DNA of 64,000 nucleotides from Siphonodentalium dalli (GCA_032622095.1 CP136061.1:249933582-249997581); one strand, 5' to 3'. Shown: positions 1 through 12,041, numbered from the stretch's first letter. The notes: generated by a model not told the origin, from the sequence alone. Translations and numbers: made by a program.

Positions 1-235
1 TTAAGCCTTCCATGATGGAAGCTTCCTGAAATTTTCCAAAAACACTGTGCCAATGCATTCACTTATATACATTTATGCGAGTTTCCCTTAGGAAGCCTCG
101 CATATATAAGAGAATACATTGGCCTAACAATTTATACCTTGACCTTGTAACCCAGTGCATTCCCTTATATATGCGAGGCTCCCTGTGGGGAAACTCACAT
201 ATATAAGATAATGCCTGGCACAGGATTAAATTATT
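1..235. mobile_element. TTAA-type non-autonomous element, 'GCTTCCTGAAATTTT' subfamily, partial
   Basis: It starts TTAAGCCTTCCATGATGG and has the GCTTCCTGAAATTTT block seen at 21498 and 50934. Two copies of the CCAATGCATTC..TTATATATGCGAG hairpin module (55-125 and 151-215) flank a TTTATACCTTGACCTTGTAA linker. The TTAA at the left edge may be the true end or chance truncation at the window start. Confidence 0.6.
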
Positions 236-354
236 TGTCATACAAAGCTGCTACAGTTCTCTCTGTTTAATAGAACCTCTTCCTGCTGAAATCGCAAGTA
301 CAAATATCAACATATGTCCTGAAAATTACAAATATCTAGTAAGTAATTACTCAC

Positions 355-460
355 CAATGCCAAGTTGAGTTTATTTGTGTCCGCATTTGGATATGGCGTG
401 AACATGGCGAGAGCTATACAGTTGGCAAAGATTGTCATCAAGATGAGATACTCGAAAGGC
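355..460 (-). CDS. Cav1: Voltage-gated calcium channel alpha-1 (L-type, Cav1-like), coding exon 3
   Basis: Seen: the minus strand carries a 106-nt exon that reads as the last base of a Lys codon plus 35 codons, beginning [20 protein letters not shown] and continuing [15 protein letters not shown]. It ends in phase 0 before a GTGAGT donor (349-354). Known: PFE(Y/I)(L/I)ILxTIFANC(I/V)ALA is the domain I S1 membrane segment of high-voltage-activated L-type calcium channel pore subunits, and the charged loop after S1 follows. The protein conducts depolarisation-gated Ca2+ entry at the plasma membrane. The acceptor side has no AG; it has TTTTAAC preceded by a perfect U12 branch motif, matching the AT-AC donor of the exon at 31880-32234. 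Joining the exons gives an uninterrupted EWK-PFE. Later exons lie left of the window. Confidence 0.93.
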
Positions 461-484
461 GTTAAAATCTGAGTTAAGGAAAAA
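461..484 (-). promoter_or_regulatory. Cav1: U12-type (minor spliceosome) branch point and AC acceptor of intron 2
   Basis: On the minus strand the sequence TTTTTCCTTAACTC (471-484) matches the U12 branch consensus. The branch adenosine is at 474, 13 nt before the terminal AC at 461-462, inside the 10-15 nt window typical of U12 introns. There is no polypyrimidine tract and the intron ends AC, not AG, which pairs with an ATATCC donor. Confidence 0.9.
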
Positions 485-518
485 TAATGTAAAAACTGTG
501 AAATCTGAAAATATATAT

Positions 519-595
519 AAATAGATTACTATAATATTATTAATAAATAGATTATTATAACATTATTAATAAATAGATTATTGTAACATTATTAA
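519..595. repeat. 29-bp AT-rich tandem repeat, about 2.5 copies
   Basis: Units of the type aaatagattattataacatt followed by attaat, repeated with one or two changes, just upstream (minus-strand sense) of the U12 branch region of intron 2. Confidence 0.8.
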
Positions 596-1135
596 AGATG
601 GTCTATCTCTTTGTAAACATGTGTTATATAGTTACCGGGGTATAAAATATTAGATATGAATCGAAGAACCCTGTCCGGAAATGCTTCTATCGATTAATAT
701 TGATTATATTTTAAATATTTTCTGGTCTAAATACTGTGGTTGTTTAGCTAACAAACAAAAGTGGTTACTGTTAACAGAGACCAGAAATTTTATTGTTAAA
801 TTTTGACACAAATAAACAATAATTAGACTCATTATCGCTTATAAATATGGAATCAAACAATACAAACAATCAATCTGGGACATTTGACGTTCGGAGCATA
901 GATATGAGAACACCCTAATGATCTCTATTGCTGAATGGTCTGTTCTAAAAATAGAACAATAAAGTGTCCCATTTAATCATCTCATTTCGTAATAAAATTA
1001 TCGAAATAAAATCAATATTAATTAATAGAAGCATTTCCGGACAGCCTACAGGGGTCTTCAATTCATATTTATTATTTTATGCCCACGCAACTAATTCAAA
1101 TTTGTTATTTAAAGAGATAATCCATCTTTAATAAA
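596..1135. mobile_element. Long-TIR foldback element, ~540 bp
   Basis: Left arm (about 596-715: tggtctatctctttg ... ccggaaatgcttctatcg) is matched in reverse complement by the right arm (about 1005-1135: gaagcatttccggacag ... aaagagataatccatc). The interior is AT-rich and non-coding. The superfamily is not determined. Confidence 0.6.
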
Positions 1136-1185
1136 TGGATTAATATAACATTATTTCATGATATTTTCAAAATCTCTTTTCTAAC

Positions 1186-1467
1186 TTAACCCTTTCTATA
1201 CTAAATACTTTATTAATGAGTAATTCCCATAGCAAATGTTCAGATAATAAGTTCAACATACGACCATAGGTAGGTCGTTTGATGAACTTATTATCTGAAC
1301 ATTTCCCACCTAAGAATATGAATCCTTAACCACTTGTATTATCTTTTCGTCTGTCTGTTGTCTGCTTTTATTTCCTAATATTAACATCCCTCCAAATGAA
1401 TAATAGACCATTCCAATTAATATTGTTATAACTGATGGGAGAATCCATTCAGTATAGAAAGGGTTAG
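1186..1467. mobile_element. TTAA-bounded MITE, CCCTTTCTATACT subfamily
   Basis: Left end TTAACCCTTTCTATACTAAA mirrors right end AGTATAGAAAGGGTTA (TTAG at the end instead of TTAA). A hairpin around gttcagataataagttcaac (1230-1300) sits inside. Related copies are at 7568-7983 and 38721-38947. TTAA plus CCCT ends indicate piggyBac-like mobilisation. Confidence 0.7.
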
Positions 1468-1577
1468 CATAAATATACATGTATCTTATAAATGGCTAAA
1501 GTGAACATCAACTGTCCCAAGAGCGACATACGACAAAATCATAATTCTCAATTCATATAAAAAACACCTGTACTCAG

Positions 1578-1662
1578 GCTACATACATGTACATCACATT
1601 ATTACACACTTGTTCCCAGGCTACATACATGTACATCACATTATTATACACTTGTTCCCAGA
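1578..1662. repeat. 42-bp direct duplication (ACATGTACATCACATTATTA unit)
   Basis: Two near-identical units containing acatacatgtacatcacatt and cacttgttcccag. Confidence 0.8.
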
Positions 1663-1892
1663 AGAACAGTTTTATTGCTGTTCCATATCTGCAAATCTGT
1701 ACGGAACATACGTTCCATATGCAGCGTACATTCCATACAGGCATCTCGTTGATGTCAAATGACAACATGACGTTCGCTTCAACCGTGAAACCGGAACAAT
1801 AAAATAAAATCATCTTCACACAAGACAATACAAGCCCTGTATGTTCCTAAATAAACCTTGTAAGCCTGAAATTTTTAATGCACAGGTTATAT

Positions 1893-2260
1893 GACGTTGG
1901 ACTGTAATAAACACAGAACGACACGAGTGTTAATGGGTTTGTTGATAAGGCACTTGTGCCATCGTGGAAGGATAGAACGAGAGGTACAGCCTCAAGTTCT
2001 ATCCTCCATGCTAACACTCGTGCCATATCAACAACCCCATGCTAACACTCGTGCCATATCAACAACCAGATGCTAACACCCGTGCCATATCAACAACCCC
2101 ATGCTAACACTCGTGCCATATCAACAACCCCATGCTGACACTCGTGCCATATCAACAAACCCATGCTAACACTCGTGCCATATCAACAAACCCATGCTAA
2201 CACTCGTGCCATATCAACAAACCCATGCTAACATGTGTGTCGTTCTGTTTATGTACTGTA
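1893..2260. repeat. 30-bp tandem repeat (~7.5 copies) inside an inverted-repeat element
   Basis: Unit catgctaacactcgtgccat + atcaacaaac repeats from 2007 to 2230. The outer flanks acagaacgacacgagtgtta (1914) and acatgtgtgtcgttctgt (2231) are inverted, and a smaller hairpin lies around 1950-2015, so the array sits within a foldback element. A related hairpin without the array is at 23705-23785. Confidence 0.75.
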
Positions 2261-2473
2261 CAGTAATGACTTAAATAATCGACTCCTTAACTACAGCAGA
2301 ATTATGGGTAACTTTTCAGGATTTAGTCGGAAATATGGCTTGTTGACATTCATCGGAAAGCTCTCACTGAGAGCTTTCCGATGTATGGCAACAAGCCATA
2401 TTTCCGATTAAATCCTAAAAAGTTACCCATCATTCTGCTGTGGTTAAGGAGTCGATTATTTAAGGCATTACTG
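2261..2473. mobile_element. Family A foldback MITE (Tc1/mariner-like), copy 1
   Basis: Near-perfect palindrome with ends CAGTAATGaCttAAATAATC / GGCATTACTG, preceded and followed by TA. The arms contain ccacagcagaattatgggta-type and ggaaatatggcttgttgcc-type blocks meeting at gctctcaCTGAGAGC. It abuts the tandem-repeat element on its left. Confidence 0.85.
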
Positions 2474-2597
2474 TATGCTAATATTCAAGGAGAGCTTGTG
2501 ATCAGGGCTCAAAATGTATATCTATCCACCTGCCACAGACAGGTCATTTTCAGGGTGAGAGGTAGATTTCTGTGCTACATATGACAGACGAGTCTGT

Positions 2598-2742
2598 CAA
2601 GTTTACTGTGCCTGTCATTTGCAGAATGAGGTCCCAAGAGGGTGAATTTGGTGATACCAGTCCACTATGCAGGATAACATCACTAAATTCACCCTCTGGG
2701 GACCTAATTCTGCAAATGATAGTCACACTAAACTCAGACTTG
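2598..2742. mobile_element. Family B foldback MITE, short form, copy 1
   Basis: Palindrome with caagtttactgtgcctgtca ... aactcagacttg ends and the gcagaatgaggtccc / ggtgaatttggtgat arms of this family. Confidence 0.75.
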
Positions 2743-2760
2743 CCTGTCTCCTGTGACAAA

Positions 2761-2898
2761 CAAGCCTTGAAATAGCGTGTCTGTCATTTGCAGAATGAGG
2801 TCCCCAGAGGGTAATTTGGTGATGCTAGCCCACTATGTGGGGTAGCATCACTAAATTCACCCTCTGGCTCTGGGGACCTCATTCTGCAAATGACAGAA
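2761..2898. mobile_element. Family B foldback MITE, short form, copy 2
   Basis: Starts caagccttgaaatagcgtgt; arms meet at ctagcccactatgtggggta. The right end is truncated after atgacaga. It sits 18 bp from copy 1 in the same orientation. Confidence 0.75.
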
Positions 2899-3009
2899 TG
2901 ATTGTGATGATTCATCATAGTGAAATAAAACATGCAGGGTGCAAGGCTCAAAATAATAATTTTTTTACTGACTGTCAAAATGACAGGCACCAAATGGATG
3001 GTGTTGGTC

Positions 3010-4355
3010 ATTTCAAAATGGTACCTGTCAAATTTTCAGATGTACTGTATGAGACAGTATTTAAATTTCCAATCGACTTATTATTCGTCTATGATGCACA
3101 CATTTTAGTGAGCGTCCAATTGCCACCTAGGAAAAAACCATGTTATATTTGTTTTCAAAAGTTTGATTAGTAAATACATATGCAATTCGGCATAATTATA
3201 TTCACTTTGAATTGATCTGAAATTAAAAAAAAACTATTTTTTACTTTCAATGTCTATTTGGCCAGAAGTGGCTCCTTGGACAGATACAGATTGTTTAAAG
3301 AATTGCATTGTACAAAATGTCCGATAGATACAGAAGTGCACTGGAGTCGAGTGACTGGACATAAGCTATTTTTTTAGCCATGGCAGGGTGTAAGGCAGGG
3401 AATTGAAGTCGTGGGTGTACTAACAAACTCATATACACTTTGCCAATAGATATCAACCAATAAAAATAGCTAACAGGATCTGCAGTATATAACAAACTCC
3501 TCTGAGCATAATTTCCAATTAGTGAAAAACAACGAAAAATGAAAAGACAACATAGGCATAATAGCAAAATTACTTCTCGCCGTTATTTGAAGTCACCTTT
3601 GTTGCTCGGTTCTCTGTGTGAACATCAGGGGTCTAATGTAATTCTGTCGATCAAATCCCATTGGATAACTCATTCTAACGATGAATTCCCATTGGTTTAG
3701 CCTTCAAACAACAGCCTAATAGTTGTCATATATTCATATTCTGTGGAGACAGCGAAGAGCAGTTATTTAAATATAGTACTGCAATAACAGACTCCCTAAA
3801 CAACTGAACATATATCACCAGAACATTGTCTGAGTAAAATGGAAAAAAAATCTCGTTGATTATTCTATCATAGAGGTGGTAGCTCCTGATGTTTAATGGT
3901 TTCAGTGTGCGTCAGAGGTAATCCGCTTACATCTTGTAAGAATGGTGAATCAATCAAGTTTGCTAATAGGTCAATGATAAGAACATAATACCATGGAGCG
4001 GCTCGAAGTTAGAATTATAGAAACATGGATGATATAGACAGAACATAACGCACATCTTAATCGAGAATCTTTACTCGAATGAGTTGCAGAAGCACAAGGA
4101 TATATTTCACGAAAGCGGAGCTTGAGCGAAATGTGAATATGCGCCATCTGCAACAAATTAGATAAAAGAACAAATTATGATGCAAGTTGTGTTGTATTTA
4201 TTCCACACCCCATGTGTCGGATAAGTTTAATCCATGAATGTGACCACATTTGAAGCTATAAATACCTTTTATAATGTGATTAATGTCGGATGAAAAAACT
4301 AGTAATTATCTGTGCATCGCTTGGAGCGGATTGTTGTCATCATCGCTTTTGTCGT
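3010..4355. other. Intronic stretch, no gene or repeat recognised
   Basis: AT-rich unique-looking sequence. Open frames here are short and lack any family resemblance. Confidence 0.6.
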
Positions 4356-4361
4356 CAATGC

Positions 4362-4458
4362 GAAATAGATGCGGCTTGTGTTCCCTATATGGTGAAATAG
4401 ATGCGGCTTGTGTTCCCTATATGGTGAAATAGATGCGGCTTGTGTTCCCTATATGGTG
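4362..4458. repeat. 32-bp tandem repeat, 3 copies
   Basis: Unit gaaatagatgcggcttgtgt + tccctatatggt, almost identical copies. Confidence 0.9.
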
Positions 4459-4491
4459 AACAACATTATGTATACAATGGCTGGGATTACC

Positions 4492-4770
4492 TTGAATACA
4501 TGTGCCTCGCAGGTGTGGAATAAGAGAGCATATTAACTTACATGTGCCTCACAGGTGTGGAATAAGAGAGCATATTAACTTTGAATACATGTGCCTCGTA
4601 GGTGTGGAATAAGAGAGCATATTAACTTTGAATACATGTGCCTCGCAGGTGTGGAATAAGAGAGCATATTAACTTTGAATACATGTGCCTCGTAGGTGTG
4701 GAATAAGAGAGCATATTAACCTTGAATACATGTACCTCGCAGGTGTGGAATAAGAGAGCATATCAACTTT
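4492..4770. repeat. 47-bp tandem repeat, 6 copies
   Basis: Unit ttgaatacatgtgcctcgca + ggtgtggaataagagagcat + attaact, with a shorter second copy and C/T variation at the CTCGCA/CTCGTA site. Confidence 0.9.
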
Positions 4771-5019
4771 GCATATATTACTTCATTTGTTATGTACATG
4801 TACACGTAATTTGGGAAGAATACCAAACCATACTACATGTATGTCCTTCCAGAAGGGACCAGCCTCGACGTTAGAGACCATGCAGCCAAGAGTTTTTAAA
4901 TTGGGAGAAGCCACTTCTCCATATGAATTATTTGGGAGAAGTGGACTGTTTATCAGGGAGAAGTCATATTGGCCCAAGTTCAATTTACACCCCAACATCA
5001 CCCTTCTGTGATCCGGTAA

Positions 5020-6130
5020 GTATTATGCATGCAACACAGGAGCCTGTTTATACATGTAAAACCATTGTAGTGAGTAACAACACCATTATAATCAGTAAAT
5101 ATACTTTAAATATGCTGTTGGAACATATGCATACTGGTATATGAGAGAGTCACCTCTCCCTGTGACAAAATAGGGAAAACTGGCACATTTTACAATGAAG
5201 ATATCTCCCAAGCTGCCCTCTGGGCTGGTCCCTGTCTACCAGGACTATTTCCAGAATATGGATGACAGATTGTCCAAAAACACAACATCTAAATATATGT
5301 ACACATATTATGGCTTGTGCACACAAAATATGGAGCATGTTTTGCTTGTGTATATCTCACATACATGTATAACCATGTGTAAAATACAAAGGCTACCAGC
5401 ATATGGCCACTGTTCAGCAGATATTGAACAGGTTTTGGAGGCAGAGGAGAATCAGGTTATAAGAAGTAATTTTCTACTGGGATGCTGCATTGCAATAACT
5501 ACAACAGTTTTCCAACGGAAACATGATTGCGGCTAGAATTGGAACCTGTAAATTTACACTAAAAGAAAAACAATAACAGTCAGGCCATTATAGATAAATT
5601 AGTAGATTCTCTACTAACCTTTTTTTTTTAATTTGGGCGGGAGGGTAAATTGTTTTTATTCTTGCTAATATAAAAGGTCATGATCAGTTCTAGATATACA
5701 TGTATAAGTAGTATCCTACCTTGTACAGAACATTAGTGATTTAAATTACCAATTGGGATAAAATTAATTACACTGATTAAATGTACTTTGAAAGCCGAGG
5801 TATGACCACAAAAACTTTCTAATCCTTTCCACTTCAGCCACCCCTCCTTCCTTCACTTATTGAAGGTAGAATATAAATTCACCGCAGAGGAGCTGACTTA
5901 ACAAAAGAAATGTGTGTTGTCTAATCCACTATCCTCTATTTCCATACACCATCAGCATATTCCACTGTATCATTGTATGTACTAATTTATGTATATTATC
6001 TGACATTCCGATTTGGAAATAAAAATATGTTTAAACCAAGATATGAGAGAAAAAGTTTACATAAAATTTATCGAAAAAAAAAAATTGAGGGGGACCAAAA
6101 ATAGGGTCCAGAGGGGATGATAATCCACCA
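5020..6130. other. Intronic stretch, no gene recognised
   Basis: Contains a degenerate ggcccaagttcaatttacac block (4970-5010) also seen near 39490, otherwise no recognised structure. The 113-residue frame at 5195-5536 has no known-family features. Confidence 0.55.
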
Positions 6131-6139
6131 TTTTTCTAA

Positions 6140-6399
6140 CAGTAATGCCCTAATTAATCGACTCCTTAACCACAGCAGAATTATGGGTAACTTTTCAGGA
6201 TTTAGTCGGAAATATGGCTTGTTGCCATTCATCGGAAAGCTCTCCCAGAGAGTCGGAAATATGGCTTGTTGCCATTCATCGAAAAGCTCTCGGGGAGAGC
6301 TTTCCGATGAATGGCAACAAGCCATATTTCCGACTAAATCCTGAAAAGTTACCCATAATTCTGCTGTGTTTAAGGAGTCGATTAATTAGAGTATTACTG
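6140..6399. mobile_element. Family A foldback MITE, copy 2, with partly triplicated centre
   Basis: CAGTAATGCCCTAATTAATC / GATTAATTAGAGTATTACTG ends. The central segment tcggaaatatggcttgttgc occurs an extra time (about 6243-6295), so the element is longer (260 bp) than the usual 213 bp. Confidence 0.85.
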
Positions 6400-7234
6400 T
6401 ACCTCAATTTATTTTTATATTTGAGTAAAACTTATCATATTCAAACGTCTTGTGAAATAATTCATGAGTAATCCTGCTATTTGTAAATTGTTGTGGTGTT
6501 GATGCATACTTTTATTTATATTTTTTTTCCCTCCTGCACAGTGTCCTGCAAATACTTTTTTGCCAACCCAAATGTTCGTAACCAGACTATTTATTGTTGT
6601 GGCCCTATGAAGACGCAGACATATATTGTAGAGTTTTTGGCCGAGGAGAATTAGGTTGTAGGAACATACATAAGTTTATGGAGTCTGGAGGTAGGAATGC
6701 CAGCTATGATGGTTCATGGGAGTGTGTACACTCAACTTCATACAATTTGATTGCTAATCAACAGCCACCTACACAATATTTAAATCTTTTGGAACTCATC
6801 CATATTCTTAGAATGCAAACTGTGTATTGAGGATAAATAGGCTACACTGTTCCAAATAACCCAATAACTTGTTTTTGAAGAAGAAAACACATAGCATATT
6901 CTCAGACAATATTAATCAATCAAACTTCATTACCACTAAAAATTTCTGTTTGCTGTAATGGCAATACAAACAGAAGAAGAATGAAATTTTTAATTGTTCT
7001 TAATTGATATCATATTATATGACATATGTGGAATATATACCAGGTACAGCAGGGTAATAGTAGATCTTATAATGGCATACATCTGAATCTATATCTGGAT
7101 CTGACCCTGATCAAGTGAATGATCGAACTTTGGACAATATACTTACCCCACAGTACACCCCACTCGGTGCACTCAGCATTAAGTACACCAAGCTTGGGTT
7201 GACTACAGGTAAGGTACATGTGTGGCCCCATGTA
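6400..7234. other. Intronic stretch, nothing firmly recognised
   Basis: A splice-acceptor-like ctcctgcacag ends at about 6542, but the frames that follow (6543-6830) resemble no family I know and each is short. Confidence 0.5.
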
Positions 7235-7448
7235 CAGTAATGCCCTAAATAATAGACTCCTTAACCACAGCAGAATTATGGGTAATTTTTCAGGATTTAG
7301 TCAGAAATATGGCTTTGTTGCCATTCATCGGAAAGCTCTCACTGAGAGCTTTCCAATGAATGGCAACAAGCCATATTTCTGACTAAATCCTGAAAAATTA
7401 CCCATAATTCTGTGGTGGTTAAGGAGTCAATTATTTAGGGCATTACTG
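7235..7448. mobile_element. Family A foldback MITE, copy 3
   Basis: Full-length palindrome with TA on both sides; centre gctctcaCTGAGAGC. Confidence 0.88.
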
Positions 7449-7567
7449 TATAATTTACAACACAATAAATGTCACCCCATATCTTTTGCTACATAGGATT
7501 CAGACAATTTTAAGGTGGTATGCAGGATTCATACCCCTCTCTGTTAACTGCTACTCATATGTCCAAT

Positions 7568-7983
7568 CTAACCCATTTTACAGTAAATAGTCATTGACGA
7601 GTAGTTCCCACAAGAAATGTTCAGATATTAAGTTCAAATATCAAGGATTTCCTGTCATAAAGGAGACCAACATGGATCGAGCTGCTATTGGGAAGCCTAT
7701 CCTTATCAATAATATAATCGCTTTCTATACTAAATACTCATTGACGAGTAGTTCCCTCATTAACCCTGTCTATACTAAATTAAATACTCATTGAGGAGTA
7801 GTTCCCACAGGAAATGTTCAGATATCCAATGAATATGAATCCTTCAACACTTAATTGATTTATCTGTTCCTATTCTGCTGTCAGCTAATATTACATGAAC
7901 ATCCCTCCAAATGAATAATGGACCATTCCAATGTATTTATTTATGACTGAGTGGGAGAATCCATTTAGAATATAAAGGGTTAA
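7568..7983. mobile_element. TTAA-type MITE, CCCTTTCTATACT subfamily, rearranged copy
   Basis: The left end ctaacccattttaca is degenerate; the right end is tataaagggTTAA. The internal segment actcattgacgagtagttcc is present three times, suggesting nested or tandem copies. Confidence 0.6.
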
Positions 7984-8040
7984 TGTGGTGCAGGATATTG
8001 TCACTAAATTCACCCTCTGGGGACCTCATTCTGCAAATAT
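7984..8040. mobile_element. Family B fragment (right arm only)
   Basis: gtcactaaattcaccctctg + gggacctcattctgcaaat, without a matching left arm. Confidence 0.7.
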
Positions 8041-8089
8041 CCAGCACCATGTTTTTGGGCCTGACCTCAATGCATCTTTCTGGGACATA

Positions 8090-8303
8090 CAGTAATGCCC
8101 TAAGTAATCGACTCCTTAAGCACAGCAGAATTATGGGTAATTTTTCAGGATTTAATCGGAAATATGGCTTGTTGGCATTCATTGGAAAGCTCTCACCGAG
8201 AGTTTTCCGATGAATGGCAACAAGCCATATTTCCGACAGAAATCCTGAAAAATTCCCCATAATTCTGCTGTGGTTAAGGAGTCGATTATTTAGAGCATTA
8301 CTA
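8090..8303. mobile_element. Family A foldback MITE, copy 4
   Basis: Full-length, more diverged; right end GCATTACTA, then CAGTATT. Confidence 0.85.
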
Positions 8304-8477
8304 CAGTATTCGTATATGAAGGATTTCAAGTATTTATTGACCTATTTTAAAACCAGGAAAAATACAAAAGTGAATATTATTAGGTAGAATTTTGAGAGCA
8401 AACCAAAGTGTTTTAACTCAAAGAGCTAATACAATGTAAATATAAGTTCCTTTGATGGAAGTTAATGGATATATAGG

Positions 8478-8936
8478 AAGCCTGCAAATAGTGTTTCTGT
8501 CATTAGCCGAATGAGGTTACCAGAGGGTGAATTTAGTGATGCTATCCCACACAGTGGGCTAGCATCACTAAATTCACCCTGTGGGAACCTCATTCTGCTT
8601 TGGCCTCATCTTCTGGGAAGTATCTATAGTCTGAAATTAACATTTGTTTTTATATTTAGTTACTTTTTCCCTTCTGTTCTGTTTCTATATCCCCTAATTT
8701 GCAGAAGATAAAATGCATAATTGAGGTGCGCAATGGGTGAACATCATTAACTTCAACTGCAGAATTTCAATCTGATCCTAGCTAGGACTGCCATAGCAGT
8801 TGAGGCCTAAGCAGAATGAGGTTCCCAGAGGGTGAATTTGGTGACACTATAAAACCCACCTTGCAGGATAGCATCATTAAATTCACCCTCTGGGGGACCT
8901 CATTCTGCAAATGACAGACGCACTATTTGCAGGCTT
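8478..8936. mobile_element. Family B element, long form
   Basis: Ends aagcctgcaaatagtg / cactatttgcaggctt. Short foldback blocks at both sides (8510-8590 and 8812-8910) enclose a ~220 bp interior (cctcatcttctgggaag ... gaggtgcgcaatgggtgaac). Flanks atatatagg / atatacagg could be an imperfect target duplication. Confidence 0.75.
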
Positions 8937-8939
8937 ATA

Positions 8940-10110
8940 TACAGGAGTGGATGGGAAGCCTTGAGTAACATATGTATCAGACCCCATTAATAACATGGGA
9001 GAAAAATCAATAAAGTAGCAGAAAAAAACCAGCTCTTCCTTTCATAGGAGCAGGTCGCTCCAATACATGACAAGAGAGATGTCCCAATAGATTGAGAAGT
9101 CAATGCCAGCTAAACTGATTTACTCAAGTCAAATATTCTTGGGGTTTCTGCTGAAGTTTGGAGTGTGTGGATAACAGGCTATTAAACATGTTGTGTTGCC
9201 CCTGGGCCAAGGTGGCTGATTTGAAAATTCTTTCTAAATAACTATTTTTGTACTGGCCTAATGTTAGTCTGCAAGACCTTAATATTAAGGGTCAGGGGTG
9301 TAGTTGCAACTTAAATATTTGGTTGCCTGATCTGTCCATATAAAATCATTCACATACATGTATATTGCATTGTATGTCAGTGGCCAAATTGGCCAATGAG
9401 CCATTTTATTTCATAAATTACCCTACCTCAAATCGCTCAGAATATTTCACTTTAATGCTTCTAACTCGCAAGGAAATATTCTGAGCGATATGAGGTAGGT
9501 ATAATTTACTCATAAAATTACAACTTGATAAATTAATTTTGTTATTTTTTCTTGTAAAACGGCCCAAGAAAATTATATTTTTTTGGCCAAAAAGTTTCAA
9601 TTGTCATCAATCACCTCTCAAAGTATCAGATCACTGTGAAACTCTTAATCCATTATCAGGTTATCAGCAGTTTCTGGCCTGTGTATGTTCCATTCAGTTG
9701 AGACTATCTAAAATTATCATCTGGAAACCAAAAGGGAATGGACAGATGGACAGAGCAATAACATAATACGTTCCCATTTTTTTTTAAATAGGTGTATAAA
9801 AAGTGAAATGGCTAACTCATAAATGTACCAAATGGTATTATGACCTCCTAAATGTACCAGATGGTATTATGATTGATGGCGGCAACAGTGATGAATTAAT
9901 ATTACGAAGTTCAGGTGTTAACACCACATGGTCTAACTTGATTATGAAGCCATTTCCAGTACCTACCAGCATGGGATAATAGGGATAAAGGATTGCATAT
10001 ACTGGTATATTGAGTAATATATGCTAATGGATTAATTGATTCTCTCCAGATACTCAAGACTCATTATAGATTTCCAAAGGCTTAATTTACATGTAGGTCA
10101 AAACGACCTA
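8940..10110. other. Intronic stretch with one small hairpin
   Basis: An inverted repeat of about 35 bp (9418-9452 versus 9470-9502; cctcaaatcgctcagaatat) lies inside. Otherwise nothing is recognised. Confidence 0.55.
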
Positions 10111-10323
10111 CAGTAATGCTCAAAGTAATCGACTTCTTAACCACAGCAGAATTATGGGTAACTTTTCAGGATTTAGTCGGAAATATGGCTTGTTGCCATT
10201 CACCGGAAAGCTCTCGGGGAGAGCTTTCCAATGAATGGCAACAAGCCATATTTCCAACTAAATCCTGAAAAGTTACCCATAATTCTGTTGTGGTTAAGAA
10301 GTCGATTACTTAGAGCATTACTG
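10111..10323. mobile_element. Family A foldback MITE, copy 5
   Basis: Full-length 213 bp; CAGTAATGCTCAAAGTAATC ends, centre ctcggggagagc. Confidence 0.88.
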
Positions 10324-10617
10324 TACATAATTCTGATTGGGTATCAGTAGGTTATTCTGAAATTTAGAAGGTCAAAATAGATGGAAGATATAAGCAATAT
10401 TTTAAATATAAATCACTTTATATGTTGTTATTTACAGAGTAACAGTCAATGTGGGCCTTTATTTGCAGCATTTCTGTTCATTAATTATCTTAAAATCCAA
10501 GAAGTAGAAGAAATGAATAGGAAGGATCAGTCATGATAATGGTTATACTCTGACAACATGCAGACCTGTTATTTAAAACAGCTAATAAAAATACAGAAGG
10601 TTTTTTGTGGATATCAT

Positions 10618-10763
10618 TGTTTTTTCATCAACCCTTTCATGTCGGGAGCTGTGCTGGTGCAGCAATAAAGATCATGTGCCAGTGCATCCTCTTATATACC
10701 GGTATGCGAGTCTCCCACAAAAAAATTCTACTGTTAAGGAGTCGTTAATTTAGGGCATTACTG
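10618..10763. mobile_element. Composite fragment: TTAA-type element end joined to a family A end
   Basis: caaccctttcatgtcgggag to gagtctcccac (10628-10718) matches the GCACCAGCGCAGCTCC subfamily. It is followed directly by the last ~38 bp of a family A element (attctactgttaaggagtcg ... GGCATTACTG). Confidence 0.6.
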
Positions 10764-10980
10764 TATACAATAAAGAATCCTTTTCTCACCAAATTGACCA
10801 ACAGCTTAAACTTTTACACAATTCAGAAGCCTTCTAATTATGTCCTAGTAACTATGCTGAATGAACTAAATTTGGCTCTTCTGGAATCAGGGCCAGCCAA
10901 GAGGGCGACTTGGGGAGACATGAGGGCCCTTCCATATTAACAAGCTCTGCTTCAATAGTGTCATGTTGTGTGTATATGTA

Positions 10981-11193
10981 CAGTAAAGCCCTAAGTAATG
11001 GACTCCTTAACCATAGCAGAATTATGGGTAACTTTTCAGGATTTAGTTGGAAATATGCCTTGTTGCCATTCATCGGAAAGCTCTCGGGGAGAACTCTATG
11101 ATGAATGGCAACAAGCCATATTTCCATCTAAATCCTGAAAAGTTACCCATAATTCTGATGTGGTTAAGGAGTCGATTATTTAGGGCATTACTG
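10981..11193. mobile_element. Family A foldback MITE, copy 6
   Basis: 213 bp, CAGTAAAGCCC left end, GGCATTACTG right end, TA on the left. Confidence 0.85.
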
Positions 11194-11384
11194 GTCAATA
11201 TGGTGCTGAAAATATTACTTTTCATTCTTCTGGCAATATACAAAGCTCTCGGCTCATGTGGTCGACTCGCATATATAAGAGAATGCATTGGCACAGGGTA
11301 AAAAAGATGGTGTATCTATTCACGGAAATTTCTGTACATAGATTCAGGGTTATAAAATAATACAGAGAAACCAGTCAATATGAG

Positions 11385-11963
11385 CAGGCATGAGTATAAC
11401 GTGCCTGTCATTTGCAGAATGAGGTCCCCAGAGGGAACTATCCTGCATAGCGGGCTAGCATCACCAAATTCAACCTCTGGGGACCTCATTCTGTATGACC
11501 TCATCTGCTGGAGACATAAGACTCAGATTGAAGTTCCCATATGGTGAATATTGTGATGTACACCCATCGGGAACCTCGATTATGCAATTATGGGAATATA
11601 GAGAAACTAAACTAAAAATAAATATAGAACCCCCCTCTGGGGACCTCATTCTGCTTAGGCCTCATCTTCTCTGGAAAGTATCTTTATTGGCAAATTTCTA
11701 TAGAAACTTCTTCACATTGATTCTATTTCTTTTTTAGTTTAGTTTCTCTGTTCCCCCAAATTGGCATAATTGAGGTTCCCAATGTACAATATTGACCATT
11801 TGGGAACTTGAATCTGAGTCTATGTCTCCCATAGCAGATGAGGCCATGCAGAATGAGGTCCCCGGAGGGAGAATTTGGTGATGCTAGAACACTATGCGGG
11901 ATAGCATCACCCTCTGGGGGCCTCATTCTGCAAATGACAGGCACACAAAACTCAGACTTGCTT
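11385..11963. mobile_element. Family B element, long compound form
   Basis: Three sets of the gcagaatgaggtccccag / ctggggacctcattctgc arms are interleaved with the interior block (cctcatcttctctggaaagt, ggttcccaatgtacaatatt). The right end is aactcagacttg. Confidence 0.7.
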
Positions 11964-12018
11964 GCTGGGATTTACAACAATGTGAATGTGCCTTCAAAAC
12001 GATTTTCATATAAAGTTT

Positions 12019-12041
12019 GTTGTTGTTGTTGTTGTTGTTGT
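12019..12041. repeat. (TTG)n microsatellite
   Basis: Seven to eight TTG units. Confidence 0.85.

Noticed and set aside
6543-6830. Possible exon after ctcctgcacag (frame with CKYFFANPN... or WPYEDADIYC...)
   Set aside because: Only an acceptor-like string supports it. All three frames are short and unlike any family, and the strand is opposite to the channel gene.
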